From Leptolyngbyaceae cyanobacterium CSU_1_3 (GTDB taxonomy: Bacteria > Cyanobacteriota > Cyanobacteriia > Leptolyngbyales > Leptolyngbyaceae): 64,000 nucleotides of DNA. The DNA is taken from positions 23,600 through 87,599 of the forward strand of contig JAAUOZ010000001.1 in assembly GCA_012034655.1 (NCBI GenBank), in the 5' to 3' direction. Both the position numbers and the translations under genes were made by a program. Shown piece after piece: positions 18,144 through 27,600 of the stretch. The notes beneath the pieces are model-generated. The model was not told the origin of the DNA. It searched no databases and worked only from the letters and a program-made list of their open reading frames with translations. Each line of letters starts with the position of its first letter. The first letter of the stretch is position 1.

Positions 18144-18186
18144 TAGCCAGTAGCAAGGATGCGGTTTGGCTACTGGCTAATTTTTA
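18144..18186 (+). terminator. Intrinsic terminator after Gp157-like gene
   Basis: Perfect 11-bp arms TAGCCAGTAGC (18144-18154) and GCTACTGGCTA (18169-18179) are separated by 14 bp and followed by ATTTTT. It lies 11 bp after the stop codon, as expected for a Rho-independent terminator on the plus strand. Confidence 0.75.
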
Positions 18187-18236
18187 GCTTGACCTGGCTA
18201 CCGCCATTTCAGCTAGACCATTAATTTGGATCTGTT

Positions 18237-18881
18237 ATGAAATGGCTCACACCAGAAGAAGCGATCGCCGCCGCAAACTTAACAGCGACGGCAGCTAAAT
18301 TGGACGCGATCGCCAAAAGTACTAATGGCAAAAAGACGGCTGAAGAACGCTTTCATTCTCTTGGGTTGTTGTTCGATCGAGAGCGGTACGAAGCAGGGCA
18401 ACCTGACTTTTTGAAACTCTTGAATTCGGCAACTGACGAAGAAGAACAAACTGATGAAGAGGATTTAGAAGCAGCTTCTGTCGATGAGGAATCCTCAAAC
18501 TCTACATCCCCTACTCAGCCAGAATCAGAACCCTATATTTTCGAGCAGTGTAAAGTTCAGGTTGTGATTACTCTGTTGCCCAACACAGGGCAACCAGGAG
18601 GTAGACCTGTGTTGTTAGCTGCCAGCAGTCATGGTGATTTTCCCATTGTGGCAATGCTGAACCAGGAAGAATTGGGTTCACTTCCATCAGCGATCGCCCA
18701 ACTGCTAGACGACTTGAAAGCTGATTTTCCCAACCGCCAAATTCGTCGTAACATCGCTCAGACTCAACCTGCCAAAACCTTTCCTCAACGAACAATACAG
18801 CCTCAAACCCCAACGAGCAAAGCCGGTTCTACCACCCCTAAACCGAGCAGCAATAGTCAAACCCAAATCTCATTGTTCTAA
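18237..18881 (+). CDS. PRTRC system protein E-like
   Basis: This is a 214-residue protein. Residues about 102-160 form a beta-rich segment (VQVVITLLPNTGQ, VLLAASSHGDFPIVAML) and a helix (SAIAQLLDDLKADF) that fit PRTRC protein E, whose function is unknown. An acidic linker (about 65-98) and a disordered Pro/Thr/Gln tail flank it. The N-terminal 50 residues contain a helix-rich AAANLTATAAKLDAI segment. Position supports the call: it is followed by genes resembling PRTRC C, F, B, A and ThiF in that order, 5 bp before the next start. Confidence 0.5.
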   Translation: MKWLTPEEAIAAANLTATAAKLDAIAKSTNGKKTAEERFHSLGLLFDRERYEAGQPDFLKLLNSATDEEEQTDEEDLEAASVDEESSNSTSPTQPESEPYIFEQCKVQVVITLLPNTGQPGGRPVLLAASSHGDFPIVAMLNQEELGSLPSAIAQLLDDLKADFPNRQIRRNIAQTQPAKTFPQRTIQPQTPTSKAGSTTPKPSSNSQTQISLF

Positions 18882-18886
18882 TTGCC

Positions 18887-19324
18887 ATGACCACCAGCAC
18901 AACTAACAAACGACTTGTCATCTACGAAGGTCAGCAACACTGGCTACCGGACGCGATCGCCCTTGACGATCAACTTCTGCGCGATGCCTTCACTCCCCTC
19001 TGTGCCGAACTAGCAAACGCAGAAATTGAACGCAAAGAAGGAGAACCCATTCGTATTATCAAAAAGCCGGGTCGAAAGGGTATTTCCCCCCTGGAATCTC
19101 TAATAGCTGCACCTGAAGAGGTAAATCCATCCGTGCAAATGTGTTACCAACTGCGGCAACATCAGCTAATGAATGGAATTGACTGGAGAAATGCAGAACA
19201 ATGGGCAGCGCAAATTGAGGAAGCGATCGCCGCCGGTACAACATTCACACAAGCAGTCAATCATTCATTGAAAGCCCTAACTTCTTGTAAGCCAGCCTCT
19301 AGCAGCATTCCTGAAGGATTTTAG
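18887..19324 (+). CDS. PRTRC protein C-like prokaryotic ubiquitin-like protein with C-terminal extension
   Basis: This is a 145-residue protein. Residues 8-66 (RLVIYEGQQHWLPDAIALDD, then CAELANAEIERKEGEPIRIIKK, then GRKG) follow the layout of PRTRC protein C, assigned to the prokaryotic ubiquitin-like (Prok_Ub) family. The G-R-K-G segment corresponds to the end of the short canonical form, which is about 70 residues. Here about 80 more residues follow, containing two helices, so it lacks a free terminal glycine unless cleaved. The neighbouring JAB-like protease, E2-like and E1-like genes make a conjugation cycle plausible. Confidence 0.55.
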   Translation: MTTSTTNKRLVIYEGQQHWLPDAIALDDQLLRDAFTPLCAELANAEIERKEGEPIRIIKKPGRKGISPLESLIAAPEEVNPSVQMCYQLRQHQLMNGIDWRNAEQWAAQIEEAIAAGTTFTQAVNHSLKALTSCKPASSSIPEGF

Positions 19325-19326
19325 CC

Positions 19327-20178
19327 ATGAGTCTTGTCCCCAGCACTCCAGCGGAAGCAATCTACAGCCTCCGGCAGTGCCAGTTAACAATCACTCCGCT
19401 TAAAGCCCTCGACTATCTGGAAGTTCAACTCAACACTTATCAACTGCTGGCACTCTACCAGCACTTTTTCTCATCTGAATGGTCAACTAGCCAGACTTCT
19501 CTTTATCTGCCTGTTAATCATGAAGGCAACTCTAAAACAGTTTCCTCAGAAAATCGCCATAGCCCAAGAGAATTGGAGTTTATCACCCTGGTTTATACTC
19601 ACCTGTTCCCAATGTCATTTTGGGCGGTGGAAAGCGCTCAAGAAGAACGCCTTCAGGCTATCCCCATCACTTCAATGGGCGTAGATTGGCAAATTGAGGA
19701 GGGAATTGAAAATTTGAGGATGGGATGGAAACTGCTGCTTCCGCTCAGTAAAGAAGGTCGGTATTGGTTAGATGATGTAGAACCGGAAGGTGGCGAATGG
19801 TTTGACAGTGAATTTGAAACTCATCACGTTTCTTACAAACATATCCATCATCCCGATCGCATCGACAACAAACGGTTGAGGCGACTTTGTTGTGAACTCA
19901 CTACACCCTTACAGTTTCTACCTCTGGCATTGAAACTGCTGGATCATGAAACTGAAAATCTCTGGCTGGATGAGTCTCCAGACGAGATGAACTACGGGCT
20001 GTACGCCTCCTCTCTACCCTGGTCCAAATCATCTATCAATTTCCTGCACCGGAAATGGAAACAAGCCAGCCGGATTTTGGATGCTGCATACCTGTTAATT
20101 GAGTGGTTGGAAACTGATATGAAAACTCACGCACAACTTCTACTACAGCTATGGACACGCGCAATGAAACGAATCTAG
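19327..20178 (+). CDS. PRTRC system protein F-like
   Basis: This is a 283-residue protein. The C-terminal third (LDHETENLWLDESPDEM, then SLPWSKSSINFLHRKWKQA, then RILDAAYLLIEWLE) matches the conserved end of PRTRC protein F. The N-terminal part is poorly conserved and rich in aromatic residues. Its molecular role is unknown. ATG 19327 follows the previous stop by 2 bp and has a GAAGGA ribosome-binding site. The 3' end overlaps the start of the E2-like gene by 28 bp, a sign of tight coupling within the module. Confidence 0.6.
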   Translation: MSLVPSTPAEAIYSLRQCQLTITPLKALDYLEVQLNTYQLLALYQHFFSSEWSTSQTSLYLPVNHEGNSKTVSSENRHSPRELEFITLVYTHLFPMSFWAVESAQEERLQAIPITSMGVDWQIEEGIENLRMGWKLLLPLSKEGRYWLDDVEPEGGEWFDSEFETHHVSYKHIHHPDRIDNKRLRRLCCELTTPLQFLPLALKLLDHETENLWLDESPDEMNYGLYASSLPWSKSSINFLHRKWKQASRILDAAYLLIEWLETDMKTHAQLLLQLWTRAMKRI

Positions 20179-20906
20179 CAGCTTTATCCAACCCTATTCT
20201 CTCCAGTGAAATCATCCAAGCAGTTCTCGCTGATCCTCCCAGAAAATCTTCTGCCATTCAAGCCGAATTGCTGTTTCTGGATGGCTATTACATCTTCCAT
20301 AGACGGGATAAAAATGCACCAGCCACTGACATTTACAAATGTCTTTCCCCAACTGCACTCCGAGCCGCTTTTAGTCACGAACCCATTGATACTGGATGGA
20401 TGCAGCCTGGTATCGTTCGTTATGGCACTGGAAGTACAGGCACTTACCTGATCAAATTTATCCCTCCGGCTACCCATCTACTCAACTGTGACGAGGTTGA
20501 AACTATAAAAATTCCGCTGCCTGCAATGGTCTTCATGGGAATTGAGACGAAATATTGGGTTTGGACGCTCAAAGACAAAATATTCGATCCCAAAGCATTT
20601 GCATTTCATACTCCACTACCTAATATCTACAATTCAGGACAGGTTTGTTGGGGTGTTAACGAACCTCCTGATGCCAGCCCTCAAACCATCGATCTAGCCT
20701 GGAATCTTTTCATTTCCAGCCTCTTCACAAATCACTTGGCTACAGGGAAATCAAAATCTCATTCGGGTGATGTGCGGCAACAGCTTCTGAAACTGCATCA
20801 GCAAGGTAAGCGTTCCACGTATCCAGCGTCTGACTTGATGCCTATCGGCAACAAAAAAAGTGTCGATGCACTTGTGCAGGAAATTTTAGATGAACGAAAC
20901 TACTAA
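20151..20906 (+). CDS. PRTRC system protein B-like (E2-like fold)
   Basis: This is a 251-residue protein. LPAMVFMGIETKYWVWTLKD, the LPNIYNSGQVCWGVN segment with its Cys, and the helical end TIDLAWNLFISSLFTNHL match PRTRC protein B, grouped with prokaryotic E2 (UBC-like) families by comparative genomics. The Cys in QVCWG at about residue 166 is the candidate thioester residue. If so it would take a ubiquitin-like protein from the ThiF/E1-like enzyme. It overlaps both neighbours. The family has no established substrate. Confidence 0.65.
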   Translation: MDTRNETNLAALSNPILSSEIIQAVLADPPRKSSAIQAELLFLDGYYIFHRRDKNAPATDIYKCLSPTALRAAFSHEPIDTGWMQPGIVRYGTGSTGTYLIKFIPPATHLLNCDEVETIKIPLPAMVFMGIETKYWVWTLKDKIFDPKAFAFHTPLPNIYNSGQVCWGVNEPPDASPQTIDLAWNLFISSLFTNHLATGKSKSHSGDVRQQLLKLHQQGKRSTYPASDLMPIGNKKSVDALVQEILDERNY

Positions 20907-21579
20907 ACCACTGATCGGTTATGCAACTGCGGCTGATTCCCTCCCTGATTCAGGCAGCGCTCTCACCTACCTTCTGGCTGGTAATGGCGTTTTTGCCAGC
21001 GCCGCTCGTCCCGGCATCAAAGTTCTCATGCCTGTCTGTCTGAGCGATCAGCGGATCAAAGGGCTATCTCACCTGGCTCCTCATCTCACCATCACACCCC
21101 GAATTCCCAAAGAACTTTTGCTAGAAGTGTGGCGATCGAGTTGTAATGCCTGCACTGAATCCAATGCAGAAATATTATTTCATTTCCACAAACAAGACAC
21201 TGAATGGAAATTACAAACACCGGAGCAAACCCAAAACACAACCAGTTGTCAACCTACAGAATCAGGCAGTTACTCTTCTCATTATCACGCTGTCGTAGAG
21301 GTCCATTCTCATGCAACCATGCCTGCATTCTTCTCCAACACAGATAATGCAGACGAAACAGGCTTCCGAATCTATGGCGTATTAGCTCGGGTGAATACAA
21401 CCAAACCAGAAATTCAAATGCGCGTCGGGCTATTTCAGCATTGCTGGAATATTCCGGCAAAAACCGTGTTTGATATTGAGTCTGACTTTTTCATGACTGA
21501 TGTTTCAGTCCTGTCTGAATGTCAGTTCTACAGTACAGACTTGCCACCTGCAAATGTGTTGGAGAACTTATGGAACTAA
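20890..21579 (+). CDS. PRTRC system protein A-like, JAB/JAMM metalloprotease
   Basis: This is a 229-residue protein. HAVVEVHSHATMPAFFSNTDNADE supplies the JAMM zinc site (Glu, His-x-His, Ser and Asp in the expected order) near residues 135-155, so it is probably catalytically competent. JAB proteins remove or process ubiquitin-like tags. The upstream third is a smaller alpha/beta domain typical of PRTRC protein A. The start at ATG 20890 lies inside the end of the E2-like gene. It could trim the C-terminal extension of the ubiquitin-like protein at 18887. Confidence 0.7.
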   Translation: MNETTKPLIGYATAADSLPDSGSALTYLLAGNGVFASAARPGIKVLMPVCLSDQRIKGLSHLAPHLTITPRIPKELLLEVWRSSCNACTESNAEILFHFHKQDTEWKLQTPEQTQNTTSCQPTESGSYSSHYHAVVEVHSHATMPAFFSNTDNADETGFRIYGVLARVNTTKPEIQMRVGLFQHCWNIPAKTVFDIESDFFMTDVSVLSECQFYSTDLPPANVLENLWN

Positions 21580-22388
21580 ATCTTGATCTGGCAAACGCCT
21601 CTCCTATTCTGACGATTGACTATACCGCGATCGAACTTTGGCTAGTGGGATGTGGCGGAACAGGTTCTTGGCTAGCTCCATCCATTGTTCGTTTGGGTAG
21701 AGTTCTGTCCAGTAAAGGGAAGAAGGTCAAACTCTACTTCGTTGACCCAGACCACGTTGAAGAAGCCAATGTATTACGCCAGTGTTTCTGTGATGCAGAG
21801 ATCGGGTTGAACAAAGCCAAAACATTGGCACTCCGCTATGCGATCGCCTGGAAAATGGAAGTAGGCGCGATCGCCCAACCCTTTGATCCCGATTGGGTCA
21901 CTCCTGGCTACAACACTCTTGCCCTAGTTGCTGGCTGTGTTGATAATGCCAGAGCCAGACAATCGATCGCCCAAGTATTGGAAAATAATAATCACCAAAT
22001 CGTCCCTCACACATGGTATCTGGACTGTGGCAATTCTCGCCGGAGTGGACAGGTTTTATTAGGCTCCCAACTTTCCACTAAACCCGACGATTATCAGTTC
22101 AACACGTTGGGATGCTTTCGGCTCCCTGCCCCAACCATTCAGCAACCCGACCTGTTGGTTCCACAACCAGAAGAAATGGAGAGCAATACCCTCTCCTGCG
22201 AACAGCTTGCTCTGCTGAACAGCCAATCCCTCAGCATTAATCAGCGTGTCGCGGCTGAAGCATTTGACTATCTACTGCAACTAACCACTGGCAGGCTACG
22301 ACGGTTCGCCACCTATTTTGATTTAGAAAGTGGGAGTGGGCGATCGCTCTACACGACCCAAGCCAGTGTCATTCAAGCAATCCATTAA
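21570..22388 (+). CDS. PRTRC ThiF-type E1-like enzyme
   Basis: This is a 272-residue ThiF/MoeB/E1-like protein. ELWLVGCGGTGSWLAPSIVRLG is the nucleotide-binding glycine loop, and LYFVDPDHVEEANVLRQCF matches the aspartate and arginine region that binds ATP. CVDNARARQSI follows. Such enzymes adenylate the C-terminus of a ubiquitin-like or sulphur-carrier protein. The start chosen is ATG 21570 with GGAG upstream, overlapping the JAB gene by 10 bp; an earlier in-frame start at 21519 would lack support. A terminator hairpin follows. Confidence 0.75.
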   Translation: MELNLDLANASPILTIDYTAIELWLVGCGGTGSWLAPSIVRLGRVLSSKGKKVKLYFVDPDHVEEANVLRQCFCDAEIGLNKAKTLALRYAIAWKMEVGAIAQPFDPDWVTPGYNTLALVAGCVDNARARQSIAQVLENNNHQIVPHTWYLDCGNSRRSGQVLLGSQLSTKPDDYQFNTLGCFRLPAPTIQQPDLLVPQPEEMESNTLSCEQLALLNSQSLSINQRVAAEAFDYLLQLTTGRLRRFATYFDLESGSGRSLYTTQASVIQAIH

Positions 22389-22411
22389 TCTTCCAATTAA
22401 TCATCGCCCAC

Positions 22412-22439
22412 TGCATAGTTTCCGCTATGCAAATTTTTT
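22412..22439 (+). terminator. Intrinsic terminator after the PRTRC module
   Basis: Arms TGCATAG (22412-22418) and CTATGCA (22425-22431) enclose TTTCCG and are followed by AATTTTTT. It lies 24 bp after the ThiF stop, on the plus strand, and abuts the end of the convergent response regulator gene. Confidence 0.65.
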
Positions 22440-23148
22440 ACTCGATCAGCCCTGCTCGCATTGCCAGTACAGCAGCTTGAGTGCGATCGCTGGCACACAG
22501 TTTATTGAGGATACTACGAATATGAACTTTAACCGTACCAAGACTCATATAGAGTTGCTGAGCAATTTGGTTATTGGTGTAGCCCTGAACCATCAGTTCC
22601 AGCACCTCCAACTCTTTTTTCGTTAGAGGATCGGACTCCAGAATGGTAGCTTGCTCCGAATCCAGCGCATTGATGGTTACTGTTTGAGGTTCATTAGTGC
22701 TTGATGGTGGCGATGCAGATTGCCGAGCGTGCTTGAGGACAATACGAGCGATCGCTGGATCAATCCACGATTGTCCCTCATAAGTCATGCGGATAGCTTC
22801 GAGCAGTAATTCAAATTTGGTGTTTTTGACACAGTAAGAATCAGCCCCGGCTGCAAAAGCCGCCAGCACCATTCTTTCCTGAGTGTAGGAAGTTAACATA
22901 ATAAATCGGGTTGAAACATCTGACTCTGGAGGGAGGGCATTCCGAAACCGTTGCACAACTTCTATTCCATCCATATCTGGCAAGCCGATGTCCACGATCG
23001 CTAGATCCGGACTGGTTCTCTGAAGCAGATTCACCCCTGCCATCCCTGTTTCAGCTTCTCCCACCACTGAAATATCCTGCTGCTCATTCAGGGAACTGCG
23101 GATGCCAGTTCGGGTCAGGCTGTGATCCTCGACAATTGCAATTCGCAT
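22438..23148 (-). CDS. NarL/LuxR-family response regulator
   Basis: This is a 236-residue two-domain regulator. The receiver domain (about residues 1-125) holds the phospho-acceptor Asp in LAIVDIGLPDMDGIEV, and the LuxR-type HTH is at about 170-232 (LTKKELEVLELMVQGYTNNQIAQQL, then GTVKVHIRSILNKL). It binds DNA after phosphorylation, most simply by the divergent hybrid kinase 290 bp away. ATG 23148 is preferred to GTG 23157, which sits inside the AGGGTGGG ribosome-binding region. The two genes flank a common promoter region at 23149-23441. Confidence 0.9.
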   Translation of the reverse strand: MRIAIVEDHSLTRTGIRSSLNEQQDISVVGEAETGMAGVNLLQRTSPDLAIVDIGLPDMDGIEVVQRFRNALPPESDVSTRFIMLTSYTQERMVLAAFAAGADSYCVKNTKFELLLEAIRMTYEGQSWIDPAIARIVLKHARQSASPPSSTNEPQTVTINALDSEQATILESDPLTKKELEVLELMVQGYTNNQIAQQLYMSLGTVKVHIRSILNKLCASDRTQAAVLAMRAGLIE

Positions 23149-23441
23149 CGTTCCCACCCTTCACCATGCTGACTACTACTAAAGGCTGATAGATGCGAAT
23201 CCCTGGATAGAACAAGTCTTTGCCTAAACGCAAAGTTTTGATAAATTCGCTAGACTGATTTCTTTACATCGCTGTTCCCTCTCCAGAATCTCGCTTCTTT
23301 TGTAGTACGTTTATATTCTTCTGGGATGAAGGCTAAGGAAGTCTGTACCCAGCAGGCTTAGAGCAGGTTACGAATCACAGGGGCATCGCCAGTTTGCCGT
23401 AAGTCTCTTAGACAACCGACAAATAAAGCGTTGGATAAAAT

Positions 23442-24583
23442 ATGCTCTCAAAACCTTTAAACCCAACCATCAGTTTTGCTTCATCTGGAGCAAAACGCAT
23501 TCTGCTGGTGAATGCCATCCCTAATATCTTTCGTTCCATGCGATCGCTGCTCAGGAAACGGGGGTATCAGGTAGACAGCGCCTATAGCGGAGTAGACGCA
23601 CTGATTCAGCTTGAACAGTCTCCACCTGACTTATTACTGCTAGATACTGCCATTGCTGATATAGACGGTTACGAAGTGACCCGACGAATTCGACGGAATG
23701 CTGAACTGCCCTTTTCCCAATCATGTTGGTAGCCGATCATAATCATACCAGTGTGATTAAGGGCTTGGCCTTGGGTGCAAATGATGTCATCCGCCCTACG
23801 GTGAAAAAGGGAGAGCTATTTGCCAGAATTCAGTCGATGTTAAAACTGAAACACAGTATCGATGAGCAAATCAGAATTAATCAACAGCATGAAGACTTCA
23901 TTGCTAGCCTGACTCACGATCTACGAACCCCGCTTATTGCAGCAGATCATATGCTGCATTTACTACGTCGAGGTACTTTTGGTAAAACATTGCCCGAAAT
24001 GCGGGATTCTTTAGAACAAGTTGTTCAGAGCAACCAAACTCTATTGGAAATGGTTGATACTCTGCTGGAAATCTATCAATATGAGGCAGGTTGTAAAGAT
24101 CTTTACTTTTATAAGGTTGACCTCTGGGAATTAAGCCAAAGTGTTGTTAGAGAACTAACTCCTCTGGCTATGACTAAAGGCTTGGCGTTGAACCTAACCT
24201 TAGTAGGAGCCACTGACCAAACATCCTTGTGGGTGAGGGGCGATCGCTTGGAGCTTCGCCGCTTACTGACTAACTTGATCGGTAATGCCATTCGCTATAC
24301 CGATGCTGGCTTAGTGGAGCTTCGCCTACAATATATGACCTGTGATTCTTCAGAAAATAGTTCTATCATCTTGGAAGTAGAAGATACAGGAATTGGTATC
24401 GCTCCAGAGGAGCAGGAGTTTCTGTTTGAGCGATTTAGACAGGGGAATCATCAACGTCGAGGAAATGGGCTGGGTCTTTATTTATCTCATCAAATCGTGG
24501 AAGCTCATCATGGAAACATCCACATTAAATCTGAGGTTGGCAAAGGAAGCTTGTTTACTATCCAAATACCAATCTTAGTTTGA
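23442..24583 (+). pseudogene. Hybrid histidine kinase (REC-HisKA-HATPase), split by a one-base deletion
   Basis: Two overlapping frames (23442-23732 and 23723-24583) form one protein of about 380 residues. The first carries a receiver domain with Asp in DLLLLDTAIADIDGYEV. The second continues with IMLVADHNH, the dimerisation His in FIASLTHDLRTPL, and the ATPase G1/F/G2 boxes (VEDTGIGIAPEEQEFLFERF, GNGLGLYLS). The break is in a T4 run at 23712-23715, where one added T restores LPFFPIMLV. It may be a real mutation or a sequence error. The receiver-first layout is common in cyanobacterial kinases, and the partner is probably the divergent LuxR-type regulator. Confidence 0.8.
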
Positions 24584-24629
24584 TAGAAAAATTATTTCTA
24601 GACCACAAGACTGCTCCAGTGTTAGAAAG

Positions 24630-27600
24630 TTATCTTAATGTTGCTCCCTCTACAGCAGTTTTAGTTCCTCCACCATGCCGAGTAACGCGAGGTCTAATTT
24701 GGATCTTCTGAGGGCGTTGGGTAAATCTTGGGTCAGTACTACGTTGTGCCCAAACCAGGGCTTCACCTGGAACCAGGGCAGAAACTTGATTCTCTGTGAC
24801 ATTATCTAACGCAGAAATCGCACCTTTGAGGTGCTTGAGCCATTGCGGAGAGGTCATACGATGGAGAACCAGAAGAGATGTCAACTCAATCACAGAACGA
24901 GGTACTGAGAGCGGATCTTGGCTAGCAATTACTACACTTGTAGCTTGATGGCGCATCTCGCGGATAATCTCTACAACTTGTCCAATCAATTCTGATTCAG
25001 TGATGTATTTGTGAGCCTCGTCAAAGACCATCATTTTGTTGAAGTCTTTCCCCATATATTTTGCTTGTGAGAATGTCTTCATGATGACTACAAATAACCC
25101 AAGGGCATCCTCTTTCTCAAGCCACTCGTCACGCAAATCAACAATTATTGTTCGTCCGGGCTTTAAAAGGTTACGAAGGTTAGCTTGATCATCGATATAC
25201 GGCTCAGCAAGCCCGATTCGATCTTCAGCGAGCCGTCGTGTAGCAGGAGAGAGTTCAGCTTCTTCGATCTCTTGACGAAGCCTGCCTAGTGTTAGACGAT
25301 CGCGGTAGCGACGCATGATTGCAACTAGTTGTCGTACGTAAAGCGAATCATTACCAAAAGCTCCCAGAAGAAATTTCCAGCTGTCAGCTCCAAGTTCTGC
25401 TGAACTAAATTTGATCGGTTGCACTTCAATACTTGGATACTCCTGCCGACGCTGCTCTAGCTTAGCCTCCGGGACAAGAAGTATAAGATCTCGTAGCCCT
25501 GCTGGTTGAGCTTGATATTCAGATTGAAGTCTCTGAACCTCACGAGTTTTGTTATTAGGGTCAATGGCGGCAAGAAATTCTGGTTCGTAAGTATCCGATT
25601 TGTGATAGTGAAAAATGACGGTTGCCAGAGGAGTCATTAGAGTATTGATTCCGGGCATAGATTGAGCACCCATTTCAGCAACAACTCCAAGAGTGTAGGA
25701 TTTTCCAAATCCCTGCACTCCAAACAAACTAATTGTATTACATCCTGTTAGATCAACTGCTATACAAGCATTTGCGAACCGACCTAACAACCCGTACTGA
25801 GGAGTCATTTCTGTACTTCCAAGCAGAATATCGGGTCGAAAACTTGAGGTTTCTGCTTCTAAATCTGGTTGAAGTACTTCGACTTGTGAAACTATTTCTG
25901 TTATGCTTTCCTCCTCTGCTACAGGAACTACTGTAGGAATTTCAGCAGCAATGCTTTCAAGTGGTGAATCCGTAGAAGGTTCAAAGAATGTCTCATCTAA
26001 TGTTGTCTTTGATGTAACTGGGGGAGAAACATCTTCTTCTAGACCCGTTGAATTCTCAAGGCTATCAAATATATTGACGCTATTTTGGGAGCGATCGCGC
26101 TTAGGGGCATCAAAGAAACTACGGAGACTGTCTACTTCTGCATCTGAAAGAGTATTAGTAGATATGGAAGGCAAATCTGATCCACTATCAATTGACGATA
26201 TATCTACTTCAGGCGAAGTTAGATTAGCAGCAGTTGGATTCAGCAATAGTGCTGCTGTATCGGGTCCAAAACGATGAACAGGAAAGCCAATTTCATCTTC
26301 GTCAACGTGATGACCAGATGTCTCTTGAGTGTAAACAATACCGCGAGTTCTGAAGTTAAGATGATATCCTTCTTCTAGTGACGAAATGAAGGGTTGAGCA
26401 CGGATTACTTCGTCCTGAGAAAGTAGACCGTAGCGAAGTGAACGTCCAATATAAAAGCTCAGTAGCGAGAAAAATTCTTTGCATCGAATAAGGAAATCTG
26501 CTCGTGGGTGAGATAAGAAATCAGGGTCGAAAAGTCTACGTAATCTTTGAACTGTGTTATCAGATTGCTCTCGCATTTCTGCATAAAGCTGGACACGATC
26601 GCTCGCTGCAAGCGTACTTCGCAGCTTCACTTCAACAACTGTAATATCTATAGTGCGAGTAAGAGCATCTAGTGCCACAACAAGAAGATCAGCCCGACTT
26701 CGTGAAATATTCGTATCTGTTTCTGCAAACCATTCCTGATGTGCATCTATAGGAATAATGATTCGATCATTCAGAAGTTCGGCTTGCTCTAGCAGGAGTC
26801 GAGCAAGTAATAACCCCAGAACTTCTCGTGTTGCATTTAATCCACTAAATAGCCGAAGCGCTAACTTACCGGAAATGGAACGTAAAGTCTCCAGCACAAA
26901 CTGTTCCTGCCCTACTGACAATTCAAGTCCTGCTACCCGAATTGCTGGTTGAACTAGAGCAATTAGCTCCTCAGTACAGCGTGTAGTAAGCAGTAGACGC
27001 TCTCCATCCCCACGAATAAATCCAGGTGAAAAGTCTAGAAGATATCCGGTATCAAGTTTAGTACTGGCACTATCAAAGTAATCCAGTCCTAAATTGCGAT
27101 CGATGGTAAGCACTTGATCACTAATATCATGAATGGCACGAATAAGCCCCTGATCAATGCTGTCTAAACGAAGCGCAATGACTGGGCTACTGCTTATTCC
27201 ATCACCACCGGCAACCGCTGCTTGAAGCCGCTGGCTCAAGCGAATGGTTTCGACCAAAAGGCGATCGCATGCATCAGACAAGTTTGGCATATCCGCGCGC
27301 AAGCCACGAATCCAGCCATAGGATGAACCACCAGAAGTTTCCAATTGAGTTTCTGCTTCATTAACCAGTCCATGCACAAATGAACCTCGGTCAAAACGGC
27401 TGGTTTCTCCCAAGCGACCATCTACTCGAAATTGCTCCAGTAGAATTGAGACGTGAGACGTGAAATCGAAGGGGCGGCGCAAGAACTCTTCCAAAGTACT
27501 ACGAGAAATGAGTAATTTGGGTTGCAAATGGCTGAAGGAACCGATCGTGAATTCATCGTCTTCAGCAACATGGCGCTCAGGATCGAGAAGTGCATCAAGT

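Noticed and set aside
23700..23740. Programmed -1 ribosomal frameshift in the histidine kinase
   Set aside because: There is no X-XXY-YYZ slippery heptamer in the zero frame; a one-base deletion in the T-run is simpler.
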